This document shows positions 23,736-34,872 of a stretch of DNA of 64,000 nt, one piece after another. The stretch's first letter is position 1; every line of letters starts with the position of its first letter. Made by a program: the position numbers and the translations under genes. This DNA comes from Arachis hypogaea (Eukaryota; Streptophyta; Magnoliopsida; Fabales; Fabaceae): assembly GCF_003086295.3 (NCBI RefSeq), contig NC_092039.1, forward strand, positions 65,170,649 to 65,234,648, read 5' to 3'. Below the pieces are notes generated by a model. It did not search any database, was not told where the DNA came from, and saw nothing but the letters and a program-made list of their open reading frames with translations.

Positions 23736-24112
23736 AAGCCCTATCCAAACAAAGTTTGCTGGGTAATGTCGGGAGCGGGTATGTAACCGACAAATGAGCT
23801 CATTACCTGCACTAGGCTAGACATGGATCATACTTGGTTGTGCATTTCCTCTGTTATGATTGTTGCATGAATGTATGCTTTCCTTGTTTGTATTCTATTC
23901 TTTATGTTTGTGTTATTTTCTTGTATTCTTCTGTTTGTGTTCTGCTATCTATTTTCTCTATCTTCTATATTTATCTATATCTTCTATTTACTGCTTCTCT
24001 ATATTCTGTTATTCGTTTGCCAAACAACATAGAATAAATGAACTTACTAATAACCCAGGCCTTACCAAGAACTCCCCAGTTCTTACCCCTTCTCTCTCCG
24101 TTCCCTCTTCAG

Positions 24113-24157
24113 ATGGAAGCATGAGTACTATTCCATTGTTCACTGACGACCGTTCGT
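24113..24157 (+). pseudogene. Relic of antisense LTR exon in L1
   Basis: A pyrimidine tract ending CCCTCTTCAG precedes ATGGAAGCATGA. The same arrangement (pyrimidines, TTCAG, ATGGATAC...) begins the antisense ORF of S3 at 44824. Here the frame stops after three codons, so only the acceptor-like sequence and start are left. Confidence 0.45.
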
Positions 24158-24211
24158 AAAGATGATTCCGCTCTAAGTAGTCTTCTAAGTCTAGGGTGAA
24201 TCTCGTTATCT

Positions 24212-24214
<3 letters not shown>

Positions 24215-24274
<60 letters not shown>
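24215..24274. repeat. (TA)30 microsatellite
   Basis: Sixty bases of uninterrupted TA dinucleotide inside L1. Confidence 0.97.
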
Positions 24275-24276
<2 letters not shown>

Positions 24277-24931
24277 GTGGGACCAGCCGATATTTATGCC
24301 CTGTTTGTCTATGAACCTTAACCTAAGTTCTCCGTACGACGTTGCTGTTATTCGGCCACTCAATAAAGTACCAATGGTATATTCTAAGATGATGTATGAT
24401 CGTGCAGAGGAGTAGTAGAAGATGTTCCACCTTTTGATGAGGTTCCACCAGACTTGAGTTTTGAAGACTAAGAATGTACTTTCCCTCGTTTTAGTAGTTT
24501 AGAGGGACTAAGTGAGTATAGAGTCTAGGCTAGCCTGGGTGCCAGCTTAGGGACTTCTTGAACAGGTCAGGGCCTGGGATGTTGTATGTACATATATGTA
24601 TATAATTATTATCTAGCTATATCTAGGGGTGTTCTAACTAAAAGTCTATACTCTAATAAAGGCTGGATCACCGAATATTGTCAACTGCTTGTGATGTATT
24701 TATGTGTGGTCATTTATAACTGTTTTATCTATTATCAGTTGTGAATTGATTATGAATGATTCTCTTTATTAATCCAAACATTTTTTTTCAAAAAAAATAT
24801 CTCTCAAAATAACTATGCTTTTAACAACGAATTAGGCTCATATAATAAATAATAGATAATAATTAGGAAGACAAGTTGGTAGCACTCAGTTTCTAGTATG
24901 ATCATGACATACCAGAAATTGGGTCGTTACA

Positions 24932-25161
24932 TCAAGCATTCCTCTGGGTGTCAGGGTGTTGCATGGCCTTGACAGCATTTAGTACGAATTCCTCTTTATC
25001 AACTCTCAGGGTCACTTCCTCTTTTTGCACATCGATGGGGGTTCTCCCCGTAGCCAGAAAAGGTCTTCCTAAAATGATACACGCATTCTTATGTTTTTCC
25101 ATATTCAATACCACAAAGTCTATGGGAAATGCAAAGGGTCCAACCCTAACAATCATGTCTT
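24932..25161 (-). pseudogene. E6 protease, C-terminal part
   Basis: Athila-type retropepsin fragment: MIVRVGPFAFPIDFVVLNME, then IILGRPFLATGRTPIDVQKE. It is continuous in frame with 27708-28543 when solo LTR S1 and one TSD copy are skipped (GVVED then MIVRVG). It ends against LTR L1 after MQHPDTQRNA. Confidence 0.85.
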
Positions 25162-25423
25162 TGATGCCAGGGCATCTTGGCTAGCTTTACTAGCCATTTT
25201 TGGTATGCTTTAGGTTGGTTTCATGCATTTTCTTATGAAATAAGCAAGTATTTGGTTGAAAATACAATCATACCATGATTCAAGCAAACATTGTGAATTT
25301 TGAATGATTTCATGAGAATTATGAATGAATTGAATGATAAATTGGATGATACATGATCCCAAGATTAAGAGCAAGACTTTGATGCACTTTGTTTGATTGA
25401 TTTCAGGTAACAAGAAGCAGAGA

Positions 25424-25866
25424 AGAGCCACGTTAGTGGCTACGTTAGTGCCACTAACGTGGCCATTAACATCGAAGAAAAAGAGAAGCCCCAACGTTAG
25501 TGAGAAAGTTAGTGGCATTAACTTTGAAGAAGGAGAGCATGGAACGTTAGTGGTAAAAGTGAACGCCACTAACGTTTGTGAAGCAAAGAAGGCCTATGTT
25601 AGCTTCCACGTCAACTACATTAACGTGGTAGTTAACGTGGAAGGAAAGGGAAACGCCAACATTAGTAGAAAAAGTGAGTGCCACTAACGTTTGCGAAGCA
25701 AAAAGACCCACGTTAACGGCCACGTTAACTACATTAACGTGGTAGTTAACGTGGAAGAAAAGGGAGATGCCAACGTTAGTGGAAAAGGTGATCTCTACTC
25801 ACGTTTGCGAAGCAAAAAAGACCCACGTTAACGGCCACGTTAACTACATTAACGTGGAAGTTAACG
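25424..25866 (+). repeat. Palindromic-word array in S1 (ACGTTAGTG / CCACGTTAAC)
   Basis: Repeated CCACGTTAAC...GTTAACGTGG and ACGTTAGTG...CACTAACGT pairs. It is the same type as in the E9 LTRs, with independent copies and spacing. Confidence 0.88.
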
Positions 25867-26730
25867 TAGGCAAAAATCTCACCTGGCAACCTGACCATGC
25901 CTTCTTCAAACAAGAATAACTTGAGTCACAAAACTCCAAATGAGGTGATTCCAATAGAATTGGAAAGTAGGATTCCAGAGATTTCCAAGAATATATGGCA
26001 CTACATGGTGGACACTAAATTTGAGGGAGAAAACCTGCCCCGAAAGTGCAAGGATGAACATGGTATCAACCTGTAGTAAGGCCAACTGACCTCTTCATAT
26101 TCCAAGTAATGTAACTCAAGCTGTAGAGCTCCAAATGATACGCTTTTGAAAAGGTTGGAAAGTAGACATTCAGAGCTTTCCAAAAATATATAATAGTATG
26201 GGGTGGACATTAAGTTTGAGCTCCAGAATCTGCTAACATTAAGCCCCTGGTCACTAGCGTTATCGTGACTCACGTTTTCTAGTAACGGTAGCGACTGTGT
26301 CAGAGACCTTGTCTACTTTAAAGGAGCATAACTTGAGTGACAGAGGTCCAATTGAGATTATTCAAGTTTTGTTAGAAAGTTTACTTTCAGAGCTTTCCAA
26401 CGATATATAATACTCTATAGTGGGCATGAAATTGGAGTACAAACAAGAGGCATATTTTAAGCCCCAAAAACACCCACTGGGTAGCAAGTATGATGTTAGC
26501 CACACTAACTTCAGCACTAACGCCACACTTGTAGCGTTAGTGTGGCTAACGGTAGCACCAACTTTAGCACCTGGACCTCAACTTGATTCACTTATCTTTC
26601 AAGGACCACCTAACCTCAAGGAAGCAAGCCCACAAGTGTCAACCAATCAAGGCCACAAGAAGCATCTAGAATATGAATTTTCATTTAATTGTAATTTCCT
26701 TTTAATTTCATTTTGTAATTTAGGAGAGCC

Positions 26731-26739
26731 TATATAAAG
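26731..26739 (+). promoter_or_regulatory. TATA box of S1
   Basis: TATATAAAG downstream of the palindromic words, followed by CTTAGTTTGTACATTC. The position matches the TATA of the E9 LTRs. Confidence 0.55.
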
Positions 26740-27707
26740 GACTTAGTTTGTACATTCAAGAAAGGCTGGGAAATTGGGGATTTAAGTGGGGTGTTCGGAC
26801 TCCCTCCCCTCACACACTTTTCCTTCTCTTCTTTTCTTTGTACTTTTCATTTATGAATTTGGAAGTTTCATTGTTAGTTTTAATCTTTATCTTTACTTTC
26901 CTGCACTTTCTTCTTTTCTATTTTGGTAGAGCAATGATCAACTAACTCTTTTCATTGGGTTAGAGAGCTCTATTGTGATTCAATGGATCAATTGTAGTTC
27001 TTATTCTTCTTCTTTTTTCTTTTCTCTTGATTTTACTAGAGAGCTTTTGATCTTCATCCAATTGGGTAATTGTCTTGGAAGAGAAATTGCTCATACTTGG
27101 ATTTCCTCGGAACCTTGGAAGAGGAATGAGAAAATCATGCTAGAAAAGCTCTCTCACATTGGATTAGGTTGGGGGTTGGATGGATATTGTGACATTTAAT
27201 CCTACCAATACTTTGATCTATGAATGTGTGTGGTATAATTAGTGACCAAACTTCATCTCTTCCCATGAGCAATTAAATCAAGGAATTGGGAAATTGTTCA
27301 AGCTTAGAGAGATTGGATTGCCAAGGAATTGGGATCCAATCACTTAAGATTGCCAAGGAGATCAATGAATGCATTGATTGAGGAAAAGATGAGAATGAAC
27401 TTGATCCGGAGGATTTCAATATCTCTTGATCCCAATGTTTATTTTATTTTTAGTTCTCACATTTACTTTTCTTGCCATTTTACTTTTCTGCACTTTATTG
27501 CTTTCTTTACTTTTGTGCCATTTACATTTCCTTGTTACTTATCACTCCAATATGATTCGTCTAACTAGGATAATCAATTAACCATTGATTGCTTAATCCG
27601 TTAATCTCTGTGGGATTCGACCTCACTCTTTTGTGAGTTATTACTTGACGACAATTCGGTATACTTGCCGAAGGAAAATTTGTTGAGAGACAAGTTTTCA
27701 TGCATCA

Positions 27708-28543
27708 GTCTTCAACCACTCCTTATGGAAATTTGATGGAGCCATCAGCAAGTTGAAGGCATATGCAGGTAGGCTTGACTTCTTATATCTCGAGTTTCTT
27801 TATTAGTGATGAACGCATTAGGTTGATGCTTGCTCCAAGATCACATAGAGCTATCCTTATCCAAGCGTCTCCGAGGGTGCAGGGTATTACAAAACTCCCA
27901 GGGTCCTGAAGATTCTCTGGTAGGTTCCTCTAGATGACTGCACTGCAGTCTTCAGTGAGGAGAACTGCCTTTACCTCCCTCTAATCCTTCTTGTGGCTTA
28001 GTATGTCCTTCATAAACTTGGCATAGAAAGGTATTTGATCAAGGGGTTCAGCAAATGGGATCCTGATCTCCAGTGTCTTAAGAAAATCTACAAACCAGGC
28101 AAAATGCTTATCTTTTTCTGCCTGACAAAGTTTCTGAGGATATTGTATCTTTGTCTTGTACCCATGAGTTTTAGGTGGTATAGGGTGAGTATCTATAGTT
28201 CCTAAAGAATGGTTACTAGCTTGCTTAGGAGAGATGTTCCCCGAACTTATACGTCTATGATCTCCCCTATCTGGGCATTCAATGCCACTGTTGGTCCTTT
28301 CCTCAAGTTGAAGGCTAGTGTTGCCCCCTCCTGGGCATTCAACGCCCCTGACGGTGTCCTGAATTGCTGCTTGTTCATCCTCCGCCATTTCCTCTTCCCC
28401 CTACTTCTTACTGTTCTGAGGCAGGGTGTTCAGGGTGCTTCCAATCCTTAATTGGATAGCTTGGCACTCTTCTCTTATTTGTTCAGACAACTGCTTTTTA
28501 GCCTGGTTTAATTGTGCTTCTATATTCTTGTTGGAAGCTTGGG
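27708..28543 (-). pseudogene. E6 gag C-terminus and protease N-terminus
   Basis: Minus-strand relic of an Athila-like gag-pro. The gag tail is KIQYPQKLCQAEKDKHFAWF, then PLDQIPFYAKFMKDILSHKK. The protease entry is DPGSFVIPCTLGD, with the catalytic CDLGASINLM intact at about 27842. Stops lie at about 27977, 27917, 27797 and 27725. The upstream gag is cut by LTR L2 at 28544. It is divergent from E2/E3 and closer to E9 in this region (DLGASINL). Confidence 0.83.
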
Positions 28544-29154
28544 TGTAACGACCCAATTTTCAATATGTATAGATCATACCGAAAACTGAGCACTACTAAT
28601 TTGTCTCTTCTAATTATTATATATTATTTATTATATAAGCCTGATTCGTTGTTAAAAATGTAGTTATTTTGCGAGGTACTTTTTTTTTTGAAAACATTTG
28701 GGTTAGTAGATGGACTCATTCATAATCAATTCACAACTGATAACAGATAAAACAATTATAAACAACCACACATAAATACATTTCAAGCAGTTGATAACAT
28801 TCCGTGATCCAGCCTTTATTAGAGTATAGGCCTTTAGTTAGAACAACCCTAGATATAGCTAAATAATATATATGCATATATATACATACAACATCTGAGG
28901 CCCTGACCTGTTCAAGAAGTGCCTAAGCTGGCACCCAGGCTAGCCTAGACTCTATACTCACCTAATCCCTCTAAACTACTAAAGCGAGGAAAAGTACGTT
29001 CTATGTCTTCAAAACTCTAGTCAGGTCGAATGCCATAAAAAAGGTAGAAGGTCATATACTACTCCTCTGCACGATCATACATTGCTATATGCGCACCACT
29101 GGTACTCTATCAAGCAGCCACATAACAGGAATCTCGTACACAGACAGACGTTTG
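28544..29154 (+). repeat. L2: LTR fragment, TGTAACGACCC family (plus)
   Basis: Starts TGTAACGACCCAATTTTCAA and aligns with the first 550 or so bases of L1, in the opposite orientation. It is cut at 29154 by the L3 LTR. L1 and L2 diverge outward from E6. Confidence 0.8.
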
Positions 29155-30614
29155 TGATAAACCCTATTTTTAGGGTTTATCTTATGTTGAATTTAGAGGG
29201 TTTTGTCAACTTTTCTCTCATGTGTCCAATGAAATAACATAGTTTTGTAAATTCTACTTTAATTGTGCTTAAGAGTGAAAACATGCTTTTTGGGTCTTAA
29301 AATAGTTAAATTTAATTCACCTTGATTCCATTAGAAGCATTCATATGTTTGTTAAGAGATTTCAGGTTTAGGAGGCAAAGATTGGATTGAGGGAATGAAG
29401 GAAAAGCATGTAGAAATAGAGAACTCATGAAGAAACAAAGGAATCGCAAAGTTGTCAATCCTGACCTCTTCGCACTTAATCGATCATAACTTGAGTTACA
29501 GAGGTCCAAATGTGGCAGTTTCAGTTGCGCTGGAAAGCTAACATCCGGTGCTTCAAGAATATAAAATTTGAATAGTTTCCTGGCATTTAGGGATCTGTAC
29601 ACGTGATGTACACCTACGCATCGATGCCCACACGTGACTCACTAAAGGCAACTTGTGGCCAGCTATTTCTGAAGCATTTTGGGCCCAATCCAACTCATTT
29701 CTGATGCTGTTCAACCCGAGTATTGAAGAGGGATGAGGCATCTAGTTAGTTAATTAGTTTTAGTTTAGTTTTGGAGGGAAAGTTAGTTTCTAGAGAGAGA
29801 AGCTCTCTCTTCTCTCTACAATTAGGATTAGGTTTAGGATAATTTCTTAGATCTAGATATACTTCTTCTTCTTCTTCAATTTTCCTTTTGCTTTATGAAT
29901 TCCTATGTAGATCTCTATTTCTCTTTCAATGCAATTTATGATTTTCATGTCTTTTCATGTTTGATTTGGTTTTCTATTGTTGATCTCTTACCTTGTAGTT
30001 AGACCTCTCTTTAATTCTTGCAATTTATGTTGTTTACCTTTATTGCCTTCTATGTGTTTGATGAAATGCTTCTTTTAGTTATGAATTAGATTTTGTTCCT
30101 CTTGGCTTTTGTTGAGTAATTAGTTACTCTTGAGTTGTCAAACTCCTTTGTTGATTCATAATTAGAAGTTGCTAATTGACTTGAATGCCACTAAAGCTAG
30201 GACTTATGGACACTAGTTAATTCATTCACTTGACTTTCCTCCATTGTTAGAGGTTAACCAATTGGGAGCAATGAACAATTCTTATCCCAATTGATAAGGA
30301 TAGCTAGGATAAGACCTTTATTTCTCATACCTTGCCATGAGCTTTCATAATTGTTGGTTCATTTCCTTTGCCATTATATTTCTTGTCTCTTACTACAAAA
30401 ACCCCAAAACATACTTCATAACCAATGACAAGAACATTTTATTGCAATTCCTAGGAAGAACGATCGAGGTTTGAATACTTCGATTATTTCTATAGGGGTT
30501 TGTTACTTGTGACAACCAAATGTTTGTATGAAAGGATTCTTTGTTGGTTTAGAAGCTATACTTTCAACAAGAACTCAATTGGGAATTCTATACCACACAA
30601 AAATACATTCATCA
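29155..30614 (+). repeat. L3 5' LTR
   Basis: 1460 bp from TGATAAACCCTATTTT to CATTCATCA. It opens with a perfect hairpin (29156-29181, arms GATAAACCCTA / TAGGGTTTATC). It holds G-box-like words (CACGTG in TACACGTGATGTAC, about 29599) in its middle. The PBS-like site follows directly. The 3' LTR of this element is not in the window. Confidence 0.83.
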
Positions 30615-30617
30615 AAA

Positions 30618-30635
30618 TAACGTCGTTGCCAGGGA
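30618..30635 (+). other. Degenerate tRNA-Asp PBS of L3
   Basis: TAACGTCGTTGCCAGGGA has four mismatches to TGGCGCCGTTGCCGGGGA, all transitions of the G-to-A or C-to-T kind, as expected from methylcytosine decay. Confidence 0.65.
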
Positions 30636-30783
30636 ATTACAAATGTGTGCCTTGTTATTGGTTATTGTATAACGTGAATATTGTGAATATGTTTGCCTTT
30701 TGTTTCTTTGTTAGCTCTTGCTAGTTTTAGGATTTAATTTTCTTGTTTCTTATTAGTTCTTGTTTTTATTTTCTATTTTCAAT

Positions 30784-32323
30784 ATGAATTCTCATCTTTT
30801 TGGCTATGAGCTTGGTTACAACGATGTTGTAGGAAGTGAAAATTACAATGAGGATATGCATCAAGGATGGAAATAATCAAAGGTGGGAGGAGCCATAAGC
30901 TTATGGACAACCTTCTTGGCAACAACCTCCTACAGTCTCATACATGTATAACTCCAATCCTAATGCATATCAATCAAATAGATGTAGTAGCCCTTGTTGT
31001 ACGTGTCACCAACCACAACCACATGCCTATGGACCACCTCCTCAACATAGCCCTTAACCACACTCACAAGCCCTTTTTTACCAAACACCCTCATATGACC
31101 CTAATCTTTATCCACCATACCAATCACCTTATGAGCCAAATGAACCATACGTAGAAGAACCACCATAATTCCATCATAATTACTCCCAAGAACCACCTTT
31201 ATACCCTTACCAAGAAGAACCACCTTCCTATTATGAACCCTCCCTCCAAAATAATGAACCCTCCTATCCATCCCAAGCCTCAATGGATGATTCTTTCACT
31301 TTAATCCTTCAAGGGCAAGAAGAGATGAAAAGGGAGGTACAAAAATCCATGGTCACCTTGATGAAGGTAGTAAACACTTTAGCCTCCCAATACCTATGCA
31401 CTCAAGGCACTTCCATTGCCATATGTGAATGATCAAAAGAAGAGCATAGCATGAATGAGATATTGGAAAATCCGGTGGAGAATGAGGAGTTTGATTTTGT
31501 ATTGGAACAATTGGAGGAAGCCAAGATTGTTGAAGAAGAGGAAGAAATGGTTGAAGATTTAGGAAATGTAGAACCTCCTTAGGAACCTAGAGTTGAAGAA
31601 AACCTCTCCAAGAAGATTGAAATTGATGTTGAGGAGGAAAGTGCACAACCTCCAAAACAATTTTTGAATGAAGACTTAGAAGGAATGAAGCAAGAATTGA
31701 GTTCCCTTGGAGATGAAAATCATGCATCCGACCTTCTCGGTGGTGAATCCTTTAAGCTTGAAGAACCTTCTCCGGAGGAAATAGGAAGCAATGTGGAGGT
31801 AGATTTCTCTCATCCTCCTGTTTATGACTTGAGTGATGGAGAAGAGTTAGATGAAATTGATGAACAAAGGATTGAAAGTAAAGAAGTTTGTCAAGAGGTG
31901 GAAGTGGTCAAGGATGAACACAAGGGAGTAAAGCTTGCAAGGACATTGGAAATACCTCTCCCCAAGCCACCACCATCCATTCTTTCATTCAAGTGGGTAA
32001 ATTCCTTATACTTAAGCTTTATTATTCCCCTTGAATATGGTTTACTTGAGACAGATGGTCAACTTAGACATATTTGTGGCTTTAAGAGTAAAAGGGAGAT
32101 GGTTAGTGGTTGGAAACATCATTCTAGGTTCATTATGGTTACTTGTTCAAAGCTTAATTGCAAGGTTCGATGTAGAACTAGATTGCACGGGTCTAAGATG
32201 ATGTTTGGCCACTGCATTGAGAATTCATCTTGCTTGCCACCCAATTGGAATAATGATTATCAATTCAAAGATGGGTGTAGAAACAAGATATGGGATCCGG
32301 GAATACATGAGCATCACTTTTGA
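30784..32323 (+). pseudogene. L3 ORF: uncharacterised Pro/Tyr-rich and acidic retroelement protein
   Basis: It starts MNSHLFGYELGYNDV. After a frameshift near 30885 comes a Pro/Gln/Tyr-rich region (YGQPSWQQPP, PSYDPNLYPPYQSPYEP). Next is SMDDSFTLILQGQEEMKREV, where the gag-like part would be, and a long acidic stretch (31450-31900). The conserved C-terminal domain has LEIPLPKPPPSILSFKWVNS, LETDGQLRHICGFKSKREMV and IWDPGIHEHHF. Stops lie near 31065, 31167, 31429 and 31579. I recall similar proteins as common in legume repeats but know no function. No protease or RT is present, so L3 also looks non-autonomous. Confidence 0.6.
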
Positions 32324-32890
32324 GAGCTCATAACTTGTGCGGAACTCCATCAAGGCTTGATAGCATCAATTTTAAATGATGGAGCTTATTGGAGACTCAA
32401 GCATTGGTGGATGTTCAAGGATGGATTCAAGCACAAGCCACCTTGATGAGGAGCTCTCCATAAGTCTAACTTAAGGACAATAAACTAAAGTGCTAGGTTG
32501 GAGACACCCCACCATGGTAAATTCTTTTCATTTTTCTCTTTTGTTAATATTGGTAAAATTAGTTTTATTTCATGTTTTGTTGAGTTTGTTGAGTGTATTT
32601 GGTAGTTTAGCACGTCAAATAAGGTTTTATGGTGTTTTGGTAGGTGTTTGGAGGATTGAAATGCTTGGTTTAGTGCAAGAACTTGGGAAAATTTGGAAAA
32701 ACAGATCACCAACCCACGTGTACGCGTGCCTTGAGCATTTTCGACCATCCACGTGCACGTGTCACCCACGCGTACGCGTGGATTGCAAATTTCCACCTCC
32801 CGGCCAAAAATCAGAGAGTTACGCCTGCACTGTGCGAACATTGTGCCTGAGGCACAACCCAACCCATGCGTACGCATGCCTCACACGTAC
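32324..32890 (+). other. L3 3' non-coding region with CACGCGTACGCGTG palindromes
   Basis: No ORF. 32710-32890 has several degenerate palindromes, including the perfect 16-mer CCACGCGTACGCGTGG (32766-32781), ACCCATGCGTACGCATGCC (about 32861) and CCACGTGCACGTGTCACC (about 32749). Solo LTR S2 inserted into this array; it resumes at 43622. Confidence 0.8.
32886..32890. repeat. Target-site duplication of S2, left copy (CGTAC)
   Basis: Identical to 43622-43626. The duplicated site is part of a CGTACGCATG-type palindromic word of L3. Confidence 0.9.
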
Positions 32891-34104
32891 TGTAACGTCC
32901 CGTCCAGCAAAATACCTTGCTTAAGTCAGGGTATTTCTACTAGAAAGAACATTACGTAACCTTTTCAAGTATTAACTACTTAATTATCGAGCCTTTGTAT
33001 CGAGTTCGCGTTTCAGTTTTAAGAAAATACCAGAAAATTTTGTTTTTATTCATTAAAGTCATAATTCAAATATTTACAAGTAATGATAATCACATAAATA
33101 TTATTAATAATAATTCTTATACAAAAGAAATCAAATGAAACTCATACAATATACCAAACCTACCCCTCTATGTAAAGTAAAATCTCAAGGGACAACAACG
33201 AAGGAACTCTTTGAAAGCAATTAAAACCATAAGAAAACCTACTAATCGCTCGCAGCTTCATATTGTGTCTTCAAACCTGTGTCACTGAAAGATTGAAAAA
33301 TTTGGGGGTGAGAAGCATACCACATGTTCTCAGTAGAGGTCGAGAATGCCGTGAAAGTAAAGAATAAAGCACAAATAGTTAATTTCTTTCAGAGACATCT
33401 AAAAGAAAACTAACCTTTTTCAAAAGCATTGGTTAATTATTCAAAATCCTAAACCCATATTTTTCTTTATAAAACTCTTAAAAGTTTTTCTATACTGTAT
33501 GAATGACCATCTTGTCTCAAGCATAGGTTCAATTAAGTCTATGCTGTAAGAGTTTGATTTTTCCTACTTTACTAGACCATAACATAAAAGAAGTTACCTA
33601 CACGGTATAAATGATCATCCTGTTCCAAGCATAGGTTCATTAAGTCTATACTGAACCAGTCAGATACTTTATACAGAACTAGACCGCAAACACAAACCAG
33701 TCATGGCCTCAGGCCCAAGCAATTCAATCAACACCAAATTCACCATAATCCATCCATTTAGTTACAAACACAAGTAATGAGGTTCAAACACAATCAAGAG
33801 CAATTATATCAAGTATAGCAATTAGCAGTTAACAAAATTATTCACTTAGGCAAACCAATTACAATATACATACTCAAACAATGTCACATAGATGCATATG
33901 ATGAATGTCTAGTCCTAGTGCAGGCCATGAGCTCATGTGTCGGTTAGCACCTGCATTACCGACATTTATCTGGTCAGGAATTCACGAATTTCCGGATACG
34001 ATTTTCCATTCAAATAATGTGCATATAATTATTAGCAGCTCTATTGAGACAGCCTCTGCTTTCTACTCGCAGGAAACATATACTCTTGGGAACGGAAAAT
34101 TACT

Positions 34105-34315
34105 TTTGGGTTGCCTCAGGGCAACAAATAAACAAACATCTCTTGAGTTTCTTCAAGCAACAAACAAACATCTCTTGGGTTGCTTCAAGCAACAAACAAA
34201 CATCTCTTGGATTGCTTCAAGCAACAAATAATTAAGCAAATATCTCTTGGGTTGCCTTAAGGAACAAATAAATAAATAATATCTCTTGGGTTGCATTAAG
34301 CAACAAATAATCATA
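34105..34315 (+). repeat. Tandem hairpin repeats in S2 (GGGTTGC...GCAAC)
   Basis: Six units of about 33-38 bp, each ATCTCTTGGGTTGCttcaaGCAACAAA-like with GTTGC/GCAAC arms. Some units have changed arms (GTTGCCTCAGGGCAAC). It sits shortly after the GAGCTC core, as does the L1 hairpin array. Confidence 0.8.
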
Positions 34316-34872
34316 CAATGAGTACTTTACTCTTTCCTTTTTCTTTCATAATTGCAAATACGCAAGCGGGACAAGACCCACGCCCTTGCCAACAACCTCA
34401 TAAACCAAATAATCTTTTCTTAAAAGAATCATTAAAATTATTACCATTAAACAAACCTTAAATATTTATTTTGATCAAGTCCTTATACTTTTATAAATAT
34501 TTGGACATAATCTCCTTTAAAAATAGGACTTAGCCACCCTTATGGGTCCCAACCAAACAATTTACCAAACTCTTTTCAACATTTCCAATATCAAATTAAT
34601 TCAGAATCAAATAAATTCCAACATTGAATCAGCCATATAATGGTAAGGTTCATCTTTAATTTTATGAACTCATAACTCTCACTCAGACATTCTCAACACT
34701 CTATCTTCTTTTCTATTTTTAATATAGCAAACAAAATCAAAATTGTGTAATATTTATGTCCAGGCGTTCATCTTGAAATAAGCTTTCTAAGAAACCAAAG
34801 ATAATAATTTTCTAATTTCTCTAGCCTTAGGAATAGAGAAAAAACCGTGACTGCTCTGCAGTGCATAAAACC

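Larger units (their letters stand above)
22293..24931 (-). repeat. L1: LTR fragment, TGTAACGACCC family (minus)
   Basis: In element orientation it begins TGTAACGACCCAATTTCTGG at 24931 and runs to the E2 junction at 22293, where the LTR is cut. The first 550 bases match L2 (28544-29154). It has the GAGCTC core (23783-23824), a hairpin-rich tandem array (23482-23735), a (TA)30 tract and a relic of an antisense exon (from 24113 on the plus strand). Chromovirus (Tekay-like) affiliation is a guess from the TGTAAC start and the LTR length. Confidence 0.75.
25162..27707 (+). mobile_element. S1: solo LTR, TGATGCCAGGGCAT family
   Basis: 2546 bp from TGATGCCAGGGCATC to ...TTTTCATGCATCA, with a perfect 5-bp TSD GTCTT (25157-25161 and 27708-27712) inside the E6 protease. 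No internal region is present, so it is the product of LTR-LTR recombination. It carries an ACGTTAGTG/CCACGTTAAC palindrome array (25424-25866), a smaller one (26491-26551) and a TATA box (26731). It is related to the LTRs of E9. ORFs inside are chance readings of the array. Confidence 0.93.

Noticed and set aside
24932..28543. L1 and L2 as the two LTRs of one element around E6
   Set aside because: L1 and L2 are in opposite orientation and their flanks do not match; the LTRs of one element must be direct repeats.
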